64,000 nt of DNA from Thelephora terrestris (taxonomy: Eukaryota > Basidiomycota > Agaricomycetes > Thelephorales > Thelephoraceae), in NCBI GenBank assembly GCA_015956445.1, contig WIUZ02000009.1:496001-560000 (forward strand), given 5' to 3'. The position numbers were made by a program, and so were the translations under genes. Shown here piece by piece: positions 11,374 to 24,207 of the stretch; position 1 is the stretch's first letter, and the number at the start of each line of letters is the position of its first letter. The notes beneath the pieces were generated by a model. The model worked only from the letters and a program-made list of their open reading frames with translations, was not told the DNA's origin and did not search any database.

Positions 11374-11608
11374 ACATTGATTCCTCTCTGTTATCTTTAG
11401 TTATCTTTAGTTCCCTCTTGTTATCTACGTCTCCCTACACGTCCCGACGTTCCCGAAGTTCCCGAAGTTTCCCTTCATTTCCCTACAGTTCCCTACGTGT
11501 CCCTACAGAGCTAGGAGGCATTGTACGACCAAGGACCACCTTCATCGACGTTGACAGGGCACCCCAATCTTCTCCCCATCGGACCTTAGCCCACATAGCC
11601 CCTGTTCA
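11374..11608 (+). mobile_element. W-type LTR fragment (3' part)
   Basis: It matches, inverted, the part of the W element around 16,832-17,065 and ends in the same CCCCTGTTCA terminus at 11,608. The 5' part is missing. The shared stretch includes repeated TCCC(T/G)ACG-type runs and the block that reads CATCGACGTTGACAGGGC. Confidence 0.7.
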
Positions 11609-12237
11609 ATGTCACTATCAAACTACCTAGTTTCTGTACATGTAACGATGGCTGTCTATCCAAGATATACTATCAAAACTCAACTTACAGTACGGAGGCT
11701 GTTATTTGGCTGTGTTTTGCAATGGCCCCATCAAAGCGGGAGCCACCTAGAATAGGAAAACTTGGGTTAAAATTGTCACGGTTCTCATGTATAATTGGGA
11801 TTTCTCCACTGGCATGCCTTGTAATACTTGTATCCATGAGAAACTGTGGTCAGGGGCCCTTATAACCCTGAACTGCACTACATCTATTTTGTCTGCAACT
11901 TTCCCCTCTTCCATCGCATTCGCGATATCTTGGCATCTTGCTCTTTATAGGCTATCGTGTTATCCTCTTCTCTGATCACACAATAAGGTACACTTCCACC
12001 ACTCCATCTTTGTTGGGTTTTGCTAGGATGCTCATGACCTCGCAACAGCACAACAAACCTGCGCAATTGACACCTCCCTAGTGTCCTCCACAGTGCATTC
12101 GTTCCTCACTGATATATTATTTCTGTGTTTGCTCATGCATCTGCCAGATGTGCACTCACCAGGTAGCTACCAAACCTTCAAGTTTTCGAGGCCAGTCAGC
12201 CGCAGTCCAGAGCAGGTCTAGACAACCGATGTTGGTG
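11609..12237. other. Unassigned spacer between mobile elements
   Basis: About 630 bp with no open frame supported by splice signals and no similarity to other parts of the window. It is the left flank of the large X1 copy. The last five bases (TGGTG, 12,233-12,237) are the left target duplication of that element. Confidence 0.4.
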
Positions 12238-12446
12238 TGTCAGGAACATGGTATTTTTAAACTTTTTATAACACGCTCTTTCTTCGAACTCTTCTTACCA
12301 TTTCCTATGTTTGAATGTTTTACACTCCTTATCCTTCACCCCAATCATTCAAAACACACACACGCGCGTACTATTACCAGCGAATCCACAACGAGCTATA
12401 TACGGTGCTATCATCGTTCCATCAGAAATCGACTCTATCTACGGCA

Positions 12447-15373
12447 TGTCAGCGTGCTGAATTTTATTCCCTTTTTCAACCATTTTTACACCCAACTTTC
12501 GCCCACTTTCCTTACCTATACCCCTTTCTTATCTTATCAGTTTCCGTATCACGACTCACACGTCATCAAGGAACACGGACAAGGGCACTGATGATATTAC
12601 ACACGGCGCGCAGCGAAGACACAAGACTACCAAACCGACGGAGTTGAATCCGCCCGGACTCTATAACCGAGGACTAAGGTGTACAAACCCTAGCCGTCAA
12701 GACCTGGTTTGCCAGTACTCCTCAGCACTGGCAACCTCCTCCTCCGTCCCCTCCGAGGCATTCCCGTCGACTTCCTCGTCGACCATCTCGATGACCCGAG
12801 CTTCCTCCAGACGATGAGCGACGGCCAACTGAACCTCGGCGTGAAGGCGGTTCCTCGCTGAACTGACCATAGTCTGATCCAGAGTCCTCTGGACTGACCA
12901 ACCCTCCACTCTCTCGGTCAGTTGAGCCACCAAGCGAACGGCCTCCGCTGCACGCTGGACCGACAAGAGCGTAAGGTCGGTTAAGCCGTTCACGTCGACG
13001 GACTCCACCGGAATCAGTTCGCCGCGATCCAAGCGACACTGTAGCATCGTCGCATCGGAATAGGACGGTGGATTCAATGTCTCCACCCTGGCGGACGACG
13101 TTGGGATTACTGGGACGCATACGGTGCGCTGGACGAAGTGTCCCGCGATAAGGAACCCAACGACGAGCACGGATAGAACGTTGACCATGCACCGGCGAGA
13201 TCGAAGGAGGCGGAATCGGAACGGCCACCTCGTTCTCCCCCACATACTCCAACTCGGGAGAACTGCTAACCGGATTCACGGCCGTCTCCTCGGACGTCTC
13301 GCGGACGACCTCCTCCCCACCATCGGTGTGCGCAGGTGTACGGTACGAACCGTCGGAAGCTAAAAAGGATGTCAGTGGACAAAGCCAAATATGTCAACCG
13401 ACATCCCACCTATGGGAGAAGCCATCCGATCCGGTATCGACTCGTCCTCGGACTCGTCGCGAACCGCAGCCACCGAACGAGTGCGGCAGTGACATAACCG
13501 CTCGCTCATCGATTCGACCCGAGCGCCCAGCAATGGTAAAGCGTCGTCCAACGTGTCAACCTAGAAGCGGTATGAGTTCCCTCGGATCAAGACCAGGGGA
13601 AGGCACACCGACCTTGGTGTCCAACTCATTTAAAGCCCTTCGATGACGATTGAGCCGTCGGTCGACCTCGATCAGGTCCCGCTGAATGGTGTCGTCCCGT
13701 TCCTTCAAGGACTCGACCAACCGGTTGTGTTCTTCGCGCATCACTAGCATCTCGCTCTCAAACGTAACGCGGAGCGTATCGTTCATCAGGAGCAGCGTCT
13801 TCTTCGTGTCCAACGCTTCCGAGTACATCCTACGGGCATCATCCTTCGCTTCCTTCACTTCACGCTTCAGCCGCTCATTCTACCAGCCTGTCAGTGTTAT
13901 CCCACAAGCGGGATGCACAGACCGACTCACCGCTTTCTGTTCTGTCCTCAAAAGGAACCAAAGGCGGTGACCAATGGCTGCTGTATAGTGTTGCGAACGA
14001 GTCGCCCCCGGCCACCTTCCTTCGCCATTTCCCAGATCGTAGATTCCCATCTTCAGAAGACCCCACAGCGATGACGCCACCGGAGTCTCCCATGGCATAC
14101 GCAACTCGGTGTCGAACGTGACTCCGCGCATAGACTCCTGTAACTTGTGGTCAATCAAGTTATGATACCACAACTCGTCATCAATGGTCAAATAGTGGGG
14201 AGGCCTGGCGATTGTTGCCTCTAGTTGTCGAGCATCCACCTTGTCGGCAACCGCGAAGATCTACGATGCGATGTCAGTTGTTGCCAGCAAACGGCGACAC
14301 GTGACGTCGCACCTCGCGATAACTAGGGTACGCCACGTTGGCGTTCGGAAGGAAGTAACTCTTGTTCTGCACGGAGCACGGATCCGCAGACTCGATGGTA
14401 GCGGTGCTGTTCTCAGCACGGAAGACACGGTCGGAGATCATGGGCATGTTGAGTAGTTGGTTGGTGGGATTGTTGGTTTGGAAGAAGGGAGTTTGATGAA
14501 TCCAACGGTCGGTTCGCACTACGCTTTATCCGACCATCGATAGCGCTCGCGTCCTATTCGCCATTGGATCGGACCATCGTTTCACCGGTCCAGACTCCTC
14601 ATACATTCGCCCTCAACATTCAAGCCCCACTCGGTCCTTTGTTATCCCGATCGGACGAGCTGACGCGTCGTCCTCTCATTGGTTCGTCCTTGCATGTGAT
14701 ATTATCCTTTGTCATTCCTTTCCCACACAACGTCATGACCCCTTTCTTATTCTCTCACGAACCCTGACCCATTAGTCATTCCTTTATCATTTCTATTCTA
14801 CATCCCGGGCCGCTTACTGTTCCAGCTTACTCTCGGCCCTTCTTTGCTCCGAGTTATTATTAGATAGGGTTATCTATGTCCCGGCCACTCTCCTATATAG
14901 GTACCAGTAGAGTAGCTGAGGATTCCCCATCTTTGATATCTCAGGAAGTCCTCTTCTCCTTGCAGCATCGGTGTATTTGCTGTAGGCCACTGAAGAGCTT
15001 ATCGAGTAACTCCTTGAACCGTTCGCTCTCCTCTCTCACTCAGTCTTGATCCTTAACCGGTGTTTGAAGCGAGCTCGGACACGACATCGAGTTCCGCACT
15101 GCTCTTTGGATCAAGTCATCAGTTTGAGGCGCCATCCTCAGGCTCTTGTATCTGCCCTCAGAAGACGATAGGGATTTACCTGATAGAGGCTCGGCACTCC
15201 TGCTGTGGATTCGGACAACCTACCGGAGAACGCTCGTCCATCGCGTTTTGGACCACGTAGACTTTGGGTGGATATAGGGAAGTCGTTCCCCCTTTGCCCC
15301 ATTGTTTCTTGTTGGTTGGAGTTGCGACTCACCAACAGCACTGGTACCTGAAGGGCGAAGAGTGGCCCTGACA
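12447..15373 (-). mobile_element. X2-family element, complete copy (2927 bp, TSD CGGCA)
   Basis: The ends are TGTCAGCGTGCTG on the left and AAGAGTGGCCCTGACA on the right, flanked by CGGCA at 12,442-12,446 and 15,374-15,378. It sits inside the last exon of the older X1 gene. Contents: one minus-strand spliced gene (12,697-14,447) and, on the opposite strand, a TATA box (TCCTATATAG) at about 14,894, some 480 bp before the right end. It shares the overall plan and stretches of sequence near the TATA side with X1 (a TCAGGAA(A/G)TCCTC block and the GGTAGGTTGTCCGA motif), but its gene is strongly diverged. No mobility enzyme is encoded. Confidence 0.9.
12697..14447 (-). CDS. X2 coiled-coil cargo protein (multi-exon)
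   Basis: Exons read on the minus strand: 14,447-14,313, 14,260-13,931, 13,879-13,613, 13,560-13,410 and 13,359 onward, with GT...AG introns of 50-52 bp. The last splice near 13,090-13,200 is uncertain; the frame that runs longest and is kept in the other X2 copy ends at 12,697. Parts in order: a short exon (MPMISDRVFRAENS), a helical block (LTIDDELWYHNLIDHK, SSLWGLLKMGIYD), a charged coiled coil (NERLKREVKEAKDDARRMY and on), a CHC Cys pair and an acidic Ser-rich C-terminal part. DDELW, the LW...GIYD pattern and the C-x-C pair are shared with X1, so the proteins are homologous. No database family was recognised. No disabling change was seen in this copy. Confidence 0.65.
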
Positions 15374-16831
15374 CGGCAGGCCTAAAGGTCATCAACTGTC
15401 CATCCCGGAGATCGTAGTGATGGCCCCTCCTCGCAAGGACCTCCCCGAACATGGCGTCACCGTCTTTGGCACTCAGCTGAACAACCAGTTCAAGCTGATA
15501 GGAAGAGATGCCTTTGAGCGGACCGATCAGCCTCCCAGATGTCACCGAACTCTGGAACACTTGGTCCCACATCTCCATCACCGGGTGGCTGCTCGGCAGC
15601 ACTATCGACGTAGTCGGCAAGCGACCCTCTGTCTCCCTCATCGGACCCCTGGGTGGGATCCTGCCGTGCGAGGCGAAGCTGGTGTCAGAGTTGGATCTCG
15701 GACTCGACCTGTCAGTAAGGACGGTGGACCCGATATCGGAATCCTCGCTCCTCACCTCGACCAGATTGGTCACCATCCGACTCAACTGGTCGAGGGTAAG
15801 GATTAGCCGATGCGGTCATACAATGAGCAGGGCGGCGTCGAGAGCGTTTGCATCGTTGCCCCTTAGTCACCGGACGTACCTCGGCAACCCTCGGAGCATC
15901 TTCAGCTCGGTCAACCTCCATGACCTCATCCTCGATCTTCACCAACTGATGGATTGGCTGCAAAATGCAGCGCCCACAGTTCTCCTTGTCAGAAGCAGCC
16001 AAAGTGGAAGCCGGGGCCGGAGTCAGAACGGGAACCGAGTTCTCGATCGGAGGTGTCGCATAGGACGACGGGTTAGGCGATGGAAGTACCACCTCGTCGG
16101 CGTACTCCAACTCGAACGGAACATCGGCTGTCCCCTGACCAACCAATTTTGGACCCTCCTTACAGTTGCAGGTCTTGTCCTGCAAGGACTCGACCTGCGC
16201 CGTCAACACGGCCACCACGTTCTCAAGTTCTTCTGTCTAGAAGAAGTGTCAGCTTCCCTCATTTCGTCTTCGAGATGAGGAAAGCTATCTTTTCATCTCT
16301 CCTGGCCAACGCCCCCTTGATGTTGTTATCCCTAACCTTCAACCTGGCGATCAACTCGTGATGGTTGGCGACCATTGCCTCCAACGCCTCGTTCGTTCCC
16401 TGCTGGAAAGCGGCTAAGGTCTCCTTCATCTGAAGACCCTCCGCTGATAGACGAAGGACGTCTGCCTTCACCTCCTTCACCTCCCGCTCTAAACGTTCAA
16501 CCTAAGCAGTTTGATTAGTCGAGAGTCATACTCGAATATTCAAACAAGAGAACTTACCCGGCTTTCCCCCTCTCGAACGAGCGACCACAAGAGACTGGTG
16601 GAAGCGGTGGCATGGCGGACTGCTCGAGGAACAGTCGCTCCATGCTCCAACAGGTCCTGATCATAGATTCCCCTCTGCAGGGTGTACCAAAGCTCCTTCT
16701 TGATTGGATGCTCCAGTTCCCCAAACCTACCCCTCATCTGGAAGGCTACCTTCTCAGTGATTATCGTACGAACCCAGAGCTCATCGTCCCAGGTCAACCC
16801 CATCAAATGAGGCATTGTCTCCCTGAGACGT

Positions 16832-18845
16832 TGAACAGGGGCTATGGGAGTAATGGTCCGATGGGGAGAAGATGGGGTGCCCTGTCAACGTCGATGAAGG
16901 TGGTCCTTAGTCGTACGATGCCTCCTAGCTCCGTAGGGACACGTAGGGAACTGTAGGGAAATGTAGTGAAACATCGGGAACGTCGGGAACGTCGGGACGT
17001 GTAGGGAGAAGTAGATATCAAGAGGGAACTAAAGATAACTAAAGATAACAGAAGGGAATCAATGAAACAGACAAAGGAACAATGAGGGAAAACTTCGGGA
17101 CGACGATGAGAACTTCGGGAGGTCGGGATCTTTGGGAGGTCGGGATCTTCGGGATGACGACAGGACACTAGAGATGACGACGAGAACGCAGAGACGCGGG
17201 TATGACGACGAGAACGATAGGGAAGATGCAGGAGACTATAGGGAGACGACGACGACGAGAGGAGAACGATAGGGAGAGGAAAACATGGGAATCAGTCCCC
17301 TGGATTGGTCTCTGTGTTGAGTCTATCGAATACAGAGGCTTATATACTAATCTAGGAGGCTCTGAGAACGTAGGAAGCAAGAGGGAATGAACCAAATGAT
17401 GTCAAAAGACCTAATGACGAGTCTATGACATGGGGAGGGCGAGGGATCGAAGGGAACGACCAAGGAAAGAGATGTGGTTGAGAAATGAACCAAAAGGGAA
17501 TGATCGAGCATAGGGATCGAGAGATCGAGGGGAATGGTGTAGGGAGATATCGCGAAGGTATAGGGAAGTCGGGAGAAGATATAGGGAGGGGTCGCGAATG
17601 GTGTAGTGTTGGGAGGGATATAGGGAGGTCGGGGGGGGGTAGCGAGAGATAGGGAGAATACTAAAACATCGGGAAGGTCGCGAAGCATCAGGACGAGTAG
17701 GTTAGTATAGGGAAGGGAGTAGTGAGGTAAAGGGGGATATACGGGTATGTAGGGAAGTATAGGGATGCATAGGGAGGGGTAGGGAGGTATAGAGAGTATA
17801 GAAACATCGCGAAACATTGCGAAGCATCCCGAGGGAAAGGGACGTAGGGAATGTCGCCGATGAGTACTCACTGGGGGCAAGGGGTCAAATACCCAGTGGG
17901 TACATGCTGAACACATTGTGATCACAGTCAACAAGTGATCACAATGTACCCAGTGGGGGAAATATGAATACATTCAAAATGTGCCTGGCCATGTGAGTCC
18001 AATGTGCCCTGTAGGCACATTTTGATTGTGATCACAATGTACCCATCAGTGTGATCTCAATGTGCCCACTGGGGACATTTTGATTGCGATCACAATGTAC
18101 ACATCAATGTGAACTCAATGTGCCTGCTGTGCACATTTTAATTTCTTTCACAATGTTCCCATCAATGTGTTCACAATGTACCCAGCTCATTACATAATAG
18201 TTTCTTTCACAATGTTGTCCACAATGTGTCCAGCATGTGGCTGAGCCACTCATTCAAACTTCTTTCACAAAGTATCCAGTGATGTGCCTAGAATGTGGAC
18301 AGCCATACACATAGTGATTTCTTTGAAAGTTCATGGTGAAATCAAACAATATTGAGATTACATTGTGGTTACTTCAAAAAGAACCCCCTGGGGACATTAT
18401 GTACACATCACTGGGTAATCTTTGAAAGAATTTTGAATGAGTGGCTCAGCCACATGCTGGACACATTGTGGACAACATTGTGAAAGAAACTATTACGTAA
18501 TGAGCTGGGTACATTGTGAACACATTGATGGGAACATTGTGAAAGAAATGAAAATGTGCACAGCAGGCACATTGAGTTCACATTGATGTGTACATTGTGA
18601 TCGCAATCAAAATGTCCCCAGTGGGCACATTGAGATCACACTGATGGGTACATTGTGATCACAATCAAAATGTGCCTACAGGGCACATTGGACTCACATG
18701 GCCAGGCACATTTTGAATGTATTCATATTTCCCCCACTGGGCACATTGTGATCACTTGTTGACTGTGATCACAATGTGTTCAGCATGTACCCACTGGGTA
18801 TTTGACCCCTTGCCCCCAGTGACTCCAGAGAATGGAGGCATGTCA
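16832..18845 (-). mobile_element. W-type solo LTR, about 1058 bp without its insert (TSD ACGT)
   Basis: On the minus strand it begins TGACATGCC and ends CCCCTGTTCA. The four bases ACGT are duplicated at 16,828-16,831 and 18,846-18,849, and joining the flanks restores exon 2 of the X1 gene. A TATA box (TTAGTATATAAGCC, minus strand) at about 17,341 is followed by GTATTCGATAGAC, the same arrangement as in the U-type LTR (26,376-27,425). Much of it is purine-rich degenerate tandem sequence (GGGA, TCGGGA runs). A 953-bp foldback element (17,869-18,821, TSD ACT) sits inside. There is no coding capacity. Confidence 0.8.
17869..18821. repeat. Z foldback element, copy 1 (953 bp, TSD ACT)
   Basis: The ends read CACTGGGGGCAAGGGGTCAA inward from both sides, and the two arms (about 420-450 bp each) are inverted copies around a roughly 120-bp spacer. 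It is flanked by ACT at 17,866-17,868 and 18,822-18,824. The arms contain many short units built on TGATCACAATGT and GCACATT, as in subterminal repeats of CACTA-type DNA transposons. The 3-bp duplication and CACTx end fit the CMC (CACTA/Plavaka) group. It has no coding capacity, so it must move in trans. Confidence 0.85.
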
Positions 18846-21566
18846 ACGTTCGGCGTCCACTTCAGTGACGACCTCCAAGATCTAGAAGCCGTTAGCTTGA
18901 CATCAACGCCTAAAGAACGGACCTCTACCTAGAGGAAGGCGTTAGTGCGAACACACGAAGCTCTAGGTCTCCCCCATACCTGATCATCAGTGGTATAGGG
19001 AGTCCCTGCCGCACAGGCATAGGACTTGCGAGCGGCGGCACAACGGTCAATACGGGAGATGGTAGAGATGCCGTTGGCGACTTTGTAGGTATGGTTGTTG
19101 GGGAAGGACATGTTTGGTAAGGTGATGGGGAAGTTGCTGGTGTTGCTGATCAAGGATGGCTCCAAGAGGACGTCCTTCTTATAGCCTAGATCGGTGATCC
19201 TTCACGTGACCTACCTCGACGAACCTCATTGGTCCGGGTCACATCAACTTCCGCCCCTGTACCATCATTGTTGGCTTACTACATCAAGCTGACACCTCGG
19301 CCCGCGGGACGGCCTTGGAAGAACTTTGTTCCGGAATGCCTAGAATGTGCGCGCACTAAAAATAGGTCTCAAGACCCTGATGACCCCTTTATGACATCAC
19401 GAACCCCTTTTACGACCCCTCATGACTTTACAATTACGATCAACCCTGGACCCTGATCACACACGTGGACAGTCACATCACAGTCTCCTAACCAGAGGAA
19501 GGAATCACCGTTATTTGGAAGGAGTGCCTTAGACTCCTTTTGTTTAGCTCAGCGAATGTGGAGTAGCCGTTAGCGTGAAACACTGGCGAATCTGTAATCC
19601 CTCATGTCCCATGAGTCTAGGCCTGCGCTCCTCATGTTTGGATGCACGTTGAGGTTGCCACTAGTCCGTGATGCTGTTACCGCCTACAGACAACAAGGGA
19701 TGCTGCATGGTCTCTATCTTTGGCCTCTCCAAAGGAAGCATCCAAGAAGATTCTCACCTGACCCTTGGGTGTGATCCCCAGGTGCGAACTTTCATAACCC
19801 CATGCCCCCATTTCTTTTTGGACTAGTGTTATCTTTACCCCTATGTTTCATGCGGACATTTGTTATCTTTTATGCAATCCTTCACACGCTAGTAAGGCCC
19901 TTTGTCCTTTATTCTCCCACGCGTCATATTTGTTCGCTTCCCTTACTTAGCGTTCTCACACTCCTTATCTCCCTTTGTTCGGACTTGATAAGGGTATATT
20001 AGGGTATTGACGTCATGGCCACTCCTTTAGTATAAGTAACAACTGTGGCTGTATCGTAGTACCTTAGTTTTGTTACCTCAGGAAATCCTCTGCCCTTCTC
20101 AGCCCAGTTGCAGTTAAGGACAAGTCAGAGTTTCTTGTTTGATCCAAGACATCCCCCATCTGCTCTCCCTCCCGCTCTGCGCGTCAACTGCACCTCGTAA
20201 CTATAGAACCCCAGTGTTCATATTAGAACACCTCGAGCATCCAGTCAATCAACTGGTGGAGTCATCAATCCTGTTGTAGGGATAAACCCTTGCGTGTTAA
20301 ACCGAACGAAGTACGGTTTAGGTTGGGTTTCTCTTTAGGATTTCGACCTGACTTGTAGTGACCTCGGACAACCTACCGGAAGAATAGAGACGTGAACGTT
20401 CTTGTCAGGGCCACTCTTCGCCCTTCAGGTACCAGTGCTGTTGGTGAGTCGCAACTCCAACCAACAAGAAACAATGGGGCAAAGGGGGAACAACTTCCCT
20501 ATATCCACCCAAAGTCTACGTGGTCCAAAACGCGATGGATGAGCGTTCTCCGGTAGGTTGTCCGAATTCACAGCAGGAGTGCCGAGCCTCTATCAGATCA
20601 ATCCCTATCGTCTTCTGAGGGCAGAGATAAGAGCCCAAGGATGGCGCCTCAAACTGGTGCTTGATTAAGAGAGCGGCGAGGAACTCCTTTTCGTAAGCGC
20701 GTTCGCCGATTCTTAACGCAAGGCAGAGAGAGAGAGGAGAGCGAACGTGTTCAGAGAGTTACTCGATAAGCTCTTCAGTGGCCTACAGCAAATACACCGA
20801 TGCTGCAAGGAGAAGAGGACTTCCCGAGATATCAAAGATGGGGAGCCCTTAGCTACTCTACTGGTACCTATATAGGAGAGCGGCCGGGACAGAGATAGCC
20901 CTATCTAATAATAACTCAGAGCAAAGAAGGGCCGAGAGTAAGCTAGAACAGCAAGCGGCCCGAAACAGAGAATAGAAATGATAAAAGAATGACTAATGGG
21001 TCAGGGTTCGTGAGAGAATAAGAAAGGGGTCATGACGTCGTGTGGGAAAGGAATGACAAAGAACAATACCACATGTGAAGACTGACCAATAAGAGGACGA
21101 CGCGTCAGCTCGTCCGATCGGGACAACAAACGACCGAGTGGGGCTTGAATGGTTGAAGCGAATGTATGGGGAGTCTGGGCGGGTGAAACGATGGACCGAT
21201 CCAATAGCGAATAGGGCGCGAGCGCTCTCGATGATCGGATAAAGCGTAGCGCGAACCGACCGTTGGATAAAGTGTAGCGCGAACCGACCGTTGGATCCAT
21301 CAAACTCCCTTCTTCTCAAACCAACAATCCTACCAACTACTCATCCACTATGCCCATGATCTCCGACCGTGTCTTCCGTGCTGAGAACAGCACCGCTACC
21401 ATCGAGTCCGCCGACCCGCGTTCCGTGCAGAACAAGAGTTACTTCCTACCGAACGCCAATGTGGTGTACCCCAGTTATCGCGAGGTGCGACGTCACATGT
21501 CGCCATTTGCTGGCAACAACTGACATCGCATTTGTAGATCTTCGCGGTCGCCGACAAGGTGGATGC

Positions 21567-23991
21567 TGTGATGATTTCGCCGTTTACCCCCTTTCATTTC
21601 CTTTATTTAACGCCTCATCACCACTAAGTCAGTTGGTGCCCTGCCCTAAACACGGCAGTAAACTGTTTATTATGCAGTATGCCCTATGCTTAACGACTCA
21701 AAGTCCAATACGTGGAACGTGCTACTAGTCAAGATACCCCAGAAGACCCGAGGTATAATACGTGAACATGTACCGGCGGACCTTCATAGAAGATCCCCCC
21801 TACCTGGCCCTCCGTTGCCCCTGGACGACTAGTAGATATTCAGGCTACCGACAACAAGGGATGTATTAATAAGCGACGCGCGCTGACCTCTCGCAGAAGT
21901 CAACCGGCTTATTAATCTGACCCTTGGATTGGACTTATGAAAACCATTATGCTTTACGACTCATGGATCACGCGCAATAGACAAAATAGAAGGTAAATTC
22001 CTTGGAAGCCAAATAGTACAAAAGAGTTATTTAATCAATATCTCTGCGAATCCTCTGTACTACTTCCAAGGCCGACCTCACCAACTCCTCGTTCAACCAG
22101 TTCTGCTCCCGGATCTCGTTCGGGTCCACATCCGACAGGTCGTCATAATCTGGAAGCTCTATGTCAGAGTTCGGTTCGCTATCAGGAACGAACTCAGCGT
22201 ACGGATCGTACTCTAGAGCAGGCCATTGACGGCGACTACCCCAAGGAGTAGATACGAACTCAGGACGAGGGGTGTCCCTACGAACAACTCCCAAGTTCTG
22301 ATAGAACTCGTCGCTCCCAATCTCAATGACCTCATCATCAACGGGAACCAACCTGTTCTCGTGACGAACCAACAAACGAGCGGGCGGCGACTCAGCCCGA
22401 TTGGGAATTATCGGCGACCCGGCCCGATGCAGAACCTCTTCCCCTTCTTCCTCTTCGACTCGGACCTCCGGCTCGTTACACCTCCTCTGGAGATCCCGAA
22501 CTTCTCCGGTTAACTCGGAGACACGACGAGTAAGGCGAACCTAAAAGAATAGGGTTAGAAGATAACAAAAACCTTCAACCCCTACCCCTTACCTTATCGT
22601 CCTCCAATTCTCCGGTTTTGGTAACCAGAGCCCGGACCAAGTCTTTGAGAGTAGTCACCTCTCCCTAAAAAGAAAGTTTGAGTTAGAAAGGTCAATTACT
22701 CTTGACCCAGACTTTCTTACCTTCAACAAATCAATATCGGCGCCCTGCCGAACAACACTATCTTCCTGTCCGTGAATAACCCCCTGCATATCCTCTTTCC
22801 AATTCTCCAAGGCTTCTATCTCCTCACGACGACCATCAACACGTTCATTGACGTGAGCCACTTCATCCATTAACATGGACCCAACGTTCCCCGTATGGAG
22901 AACGCTGGCCTCCAACACGGAGTTGAAGGTCTCGTTGGACTCCGTCATGAACTCAACACCCCTATTGAGGAGTTCACTCGCATATGGGTTAGTCTCGATG
23001 CGCGCCAACTTGCGCCGAGACACCCTTCGAGCGGCCTGGAGAAAGTCCCTGAAACCTAAAAGGAGTTAGCTTGGTTTCCTAAACCGGAATACGCAAGCAG
23101 GGCCCCCCACCTAAATCAGAGAACCCCTCATTAGGGTCGGCGGTGGCGGTCCGGTCCATAACCGCTCCCAAAGTAGGATAAGGGCAGGACGGATCACGGC
23201 GGGCATGAGAAAAGCAATCGATGTTGTAATTGTTCTCCTGAACAGGAGAGTAAGAAGAAGAGCGACGGGTGGGATTGCGAGTAGAAGCACGAGGCATGTT
23301 GGCTATGTGTAACAAAGGTGGGTTTGTTGAGAGACCCAGTCATCCAACCCCCTTTGGTTATATACCAAATGCCACGCCCCTTCCACGACTCAGGAGTTGA
23401 GTCATCATTTCTATTGTTTACTGCGTATGACCCACATGACATCATATGCCCCTATCTTTAGTCATATGCTCCCCTTTTGCTATTGGCTGTTAGTCAGCCA
23501 TACCCACATTCCTTCCGAACATTCTCAGGATACGTCATGCTTTGTAATTGCTCTGTAATGCTCTCAAATTTCTATTGGCCGCCACACTTTCATTTATCAG
23601 CTGATAATTTGTAGCATTAGTCACCACGTAACGCACAGACCATGCAGTGCTGCGCACGGACCATGTTTGTCTGTGTTTGTATCATTAGGGTAGTTACATG
23701 TCACTGTCACGTCACAAATCTAAGTAGTATATATACTCAGAGTAGTTTAGCCTGTACTCCTTAGATTTGTTATCATCAGACTCTCTGTGACCTCTACTGC
23801 TGTGTGCTTAGAGCAAGAGTGTTTGAAGACCCTTGTCTCCTTCTTTCTCCTCTTATCCAATCTAGTCTGTGAAGAGACTTCCGATATCCCTGGGTTTGCA
23901 ACAGGGTTATAACTGTGTGTTTGACCCCTGAGTGTGATAGGTTTGGATAGCAAGAGTGCTATTGAACTGTAGAGGTTGCGTCGGCCTGACA
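21567..23991 (-). mobile_element. Y-family element, complete copy (2425 bp, TSD GATGC)
   Basis: It starts TGTGATGATTTCG and ends GTCGGCCTGACA, flanked by GATGC (21,562-21,566 and 23,992-23,996). Joining the flanks restores exon 2 of the X2 gene. It encodes one minus-strand four-exon gene (22,031-23,297). A strong TATA box on the plus strand (AGTAGTATATATACTC) lies at 23,724-23,737, about 260 bp before the right end. The plan therefore equals that of X1 and X2, but the sequence is largely different, so it is a third family of the same type. Confidence 0.85.
22031..23297 (-). CDS. Y coiled-coil cargo protein, 367 residues, four exons
   Basis: Exons on the minus strand: 23,297-23,111, 23,055-22,721, 22,664-22,593 and 22,540-22,031; they join in frame (1104 bp including the stop). 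The introns are typical: GTGGG/GTAAG donors, CTAAC branch points and TTTTAG acceptors. The protein starts MPRASTRNPTRRSSSY, is basic and Ser-rich at first, continues with an Arg-rich helix (FRDFLQAARRVSRRK), a long charged coiled coil (about residues 70-180), an acidic Glu run, and ends in an acidic tail with a final helix (LNEELVRSALEVVQRIRR). An alternative in-frame ATG lies 18 bp upstream (23,315). No known family was recognised. The frame and all splice sites are intact, so it could be expressed. Confidence 0.7.
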
Positions 23992-24207
23992 GATGCTCGA
24001 CAACTGGAGGCGACGATCGCCAGGCCTCCCCACTACTTGACCATAGATGACGAGTTGTGGTACCACAACTTGATTGACCACAAGTTACAGGAGTCTATGC
24101 GCGGGGTCACGTTTGACACCGAGTTGCGTATGCCATGGGAGACTCCGGTGGCGTCATCGTTGTGGGGTCTTCTGAAGATGGGAATCTATGACCTGGGAAA
24201 CGGCGAA

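Larger units (their letters stand above)
12422..19111 (-). pseudogene. X1 cargo gene interrupted by two insertions
   Basis: The same five-exon gene as at 7987-9724. Exon 1 starts at the ATG at 19,111. Exon 2 is cut by the W LTR (16,832-18,845), with ACGT duplicated at the junctions. The last exon is cut by the X2 element (12,447-15,373), with CGGCA duplicated, and resumes for the last codons to the stop at 12,422-12,424. Joining the outer pieces recovers the reading frame. Codon 'TGA' of the other copy is CGA here. A few amino-acid differences from the other copy (for example RRAAARK against RCAAARK in exon 1) show that the two copies have diverged only slightly. Confidence 0.8.

Noticed and set aside
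12697-13279. Alternative overlapping frame in the last X2 exon ending at 12,722
   Set aside because: It is closed early by a stop in the second X2 copy (at 27,621), whereas the frame ending at 12,697/27,901 is open in both.
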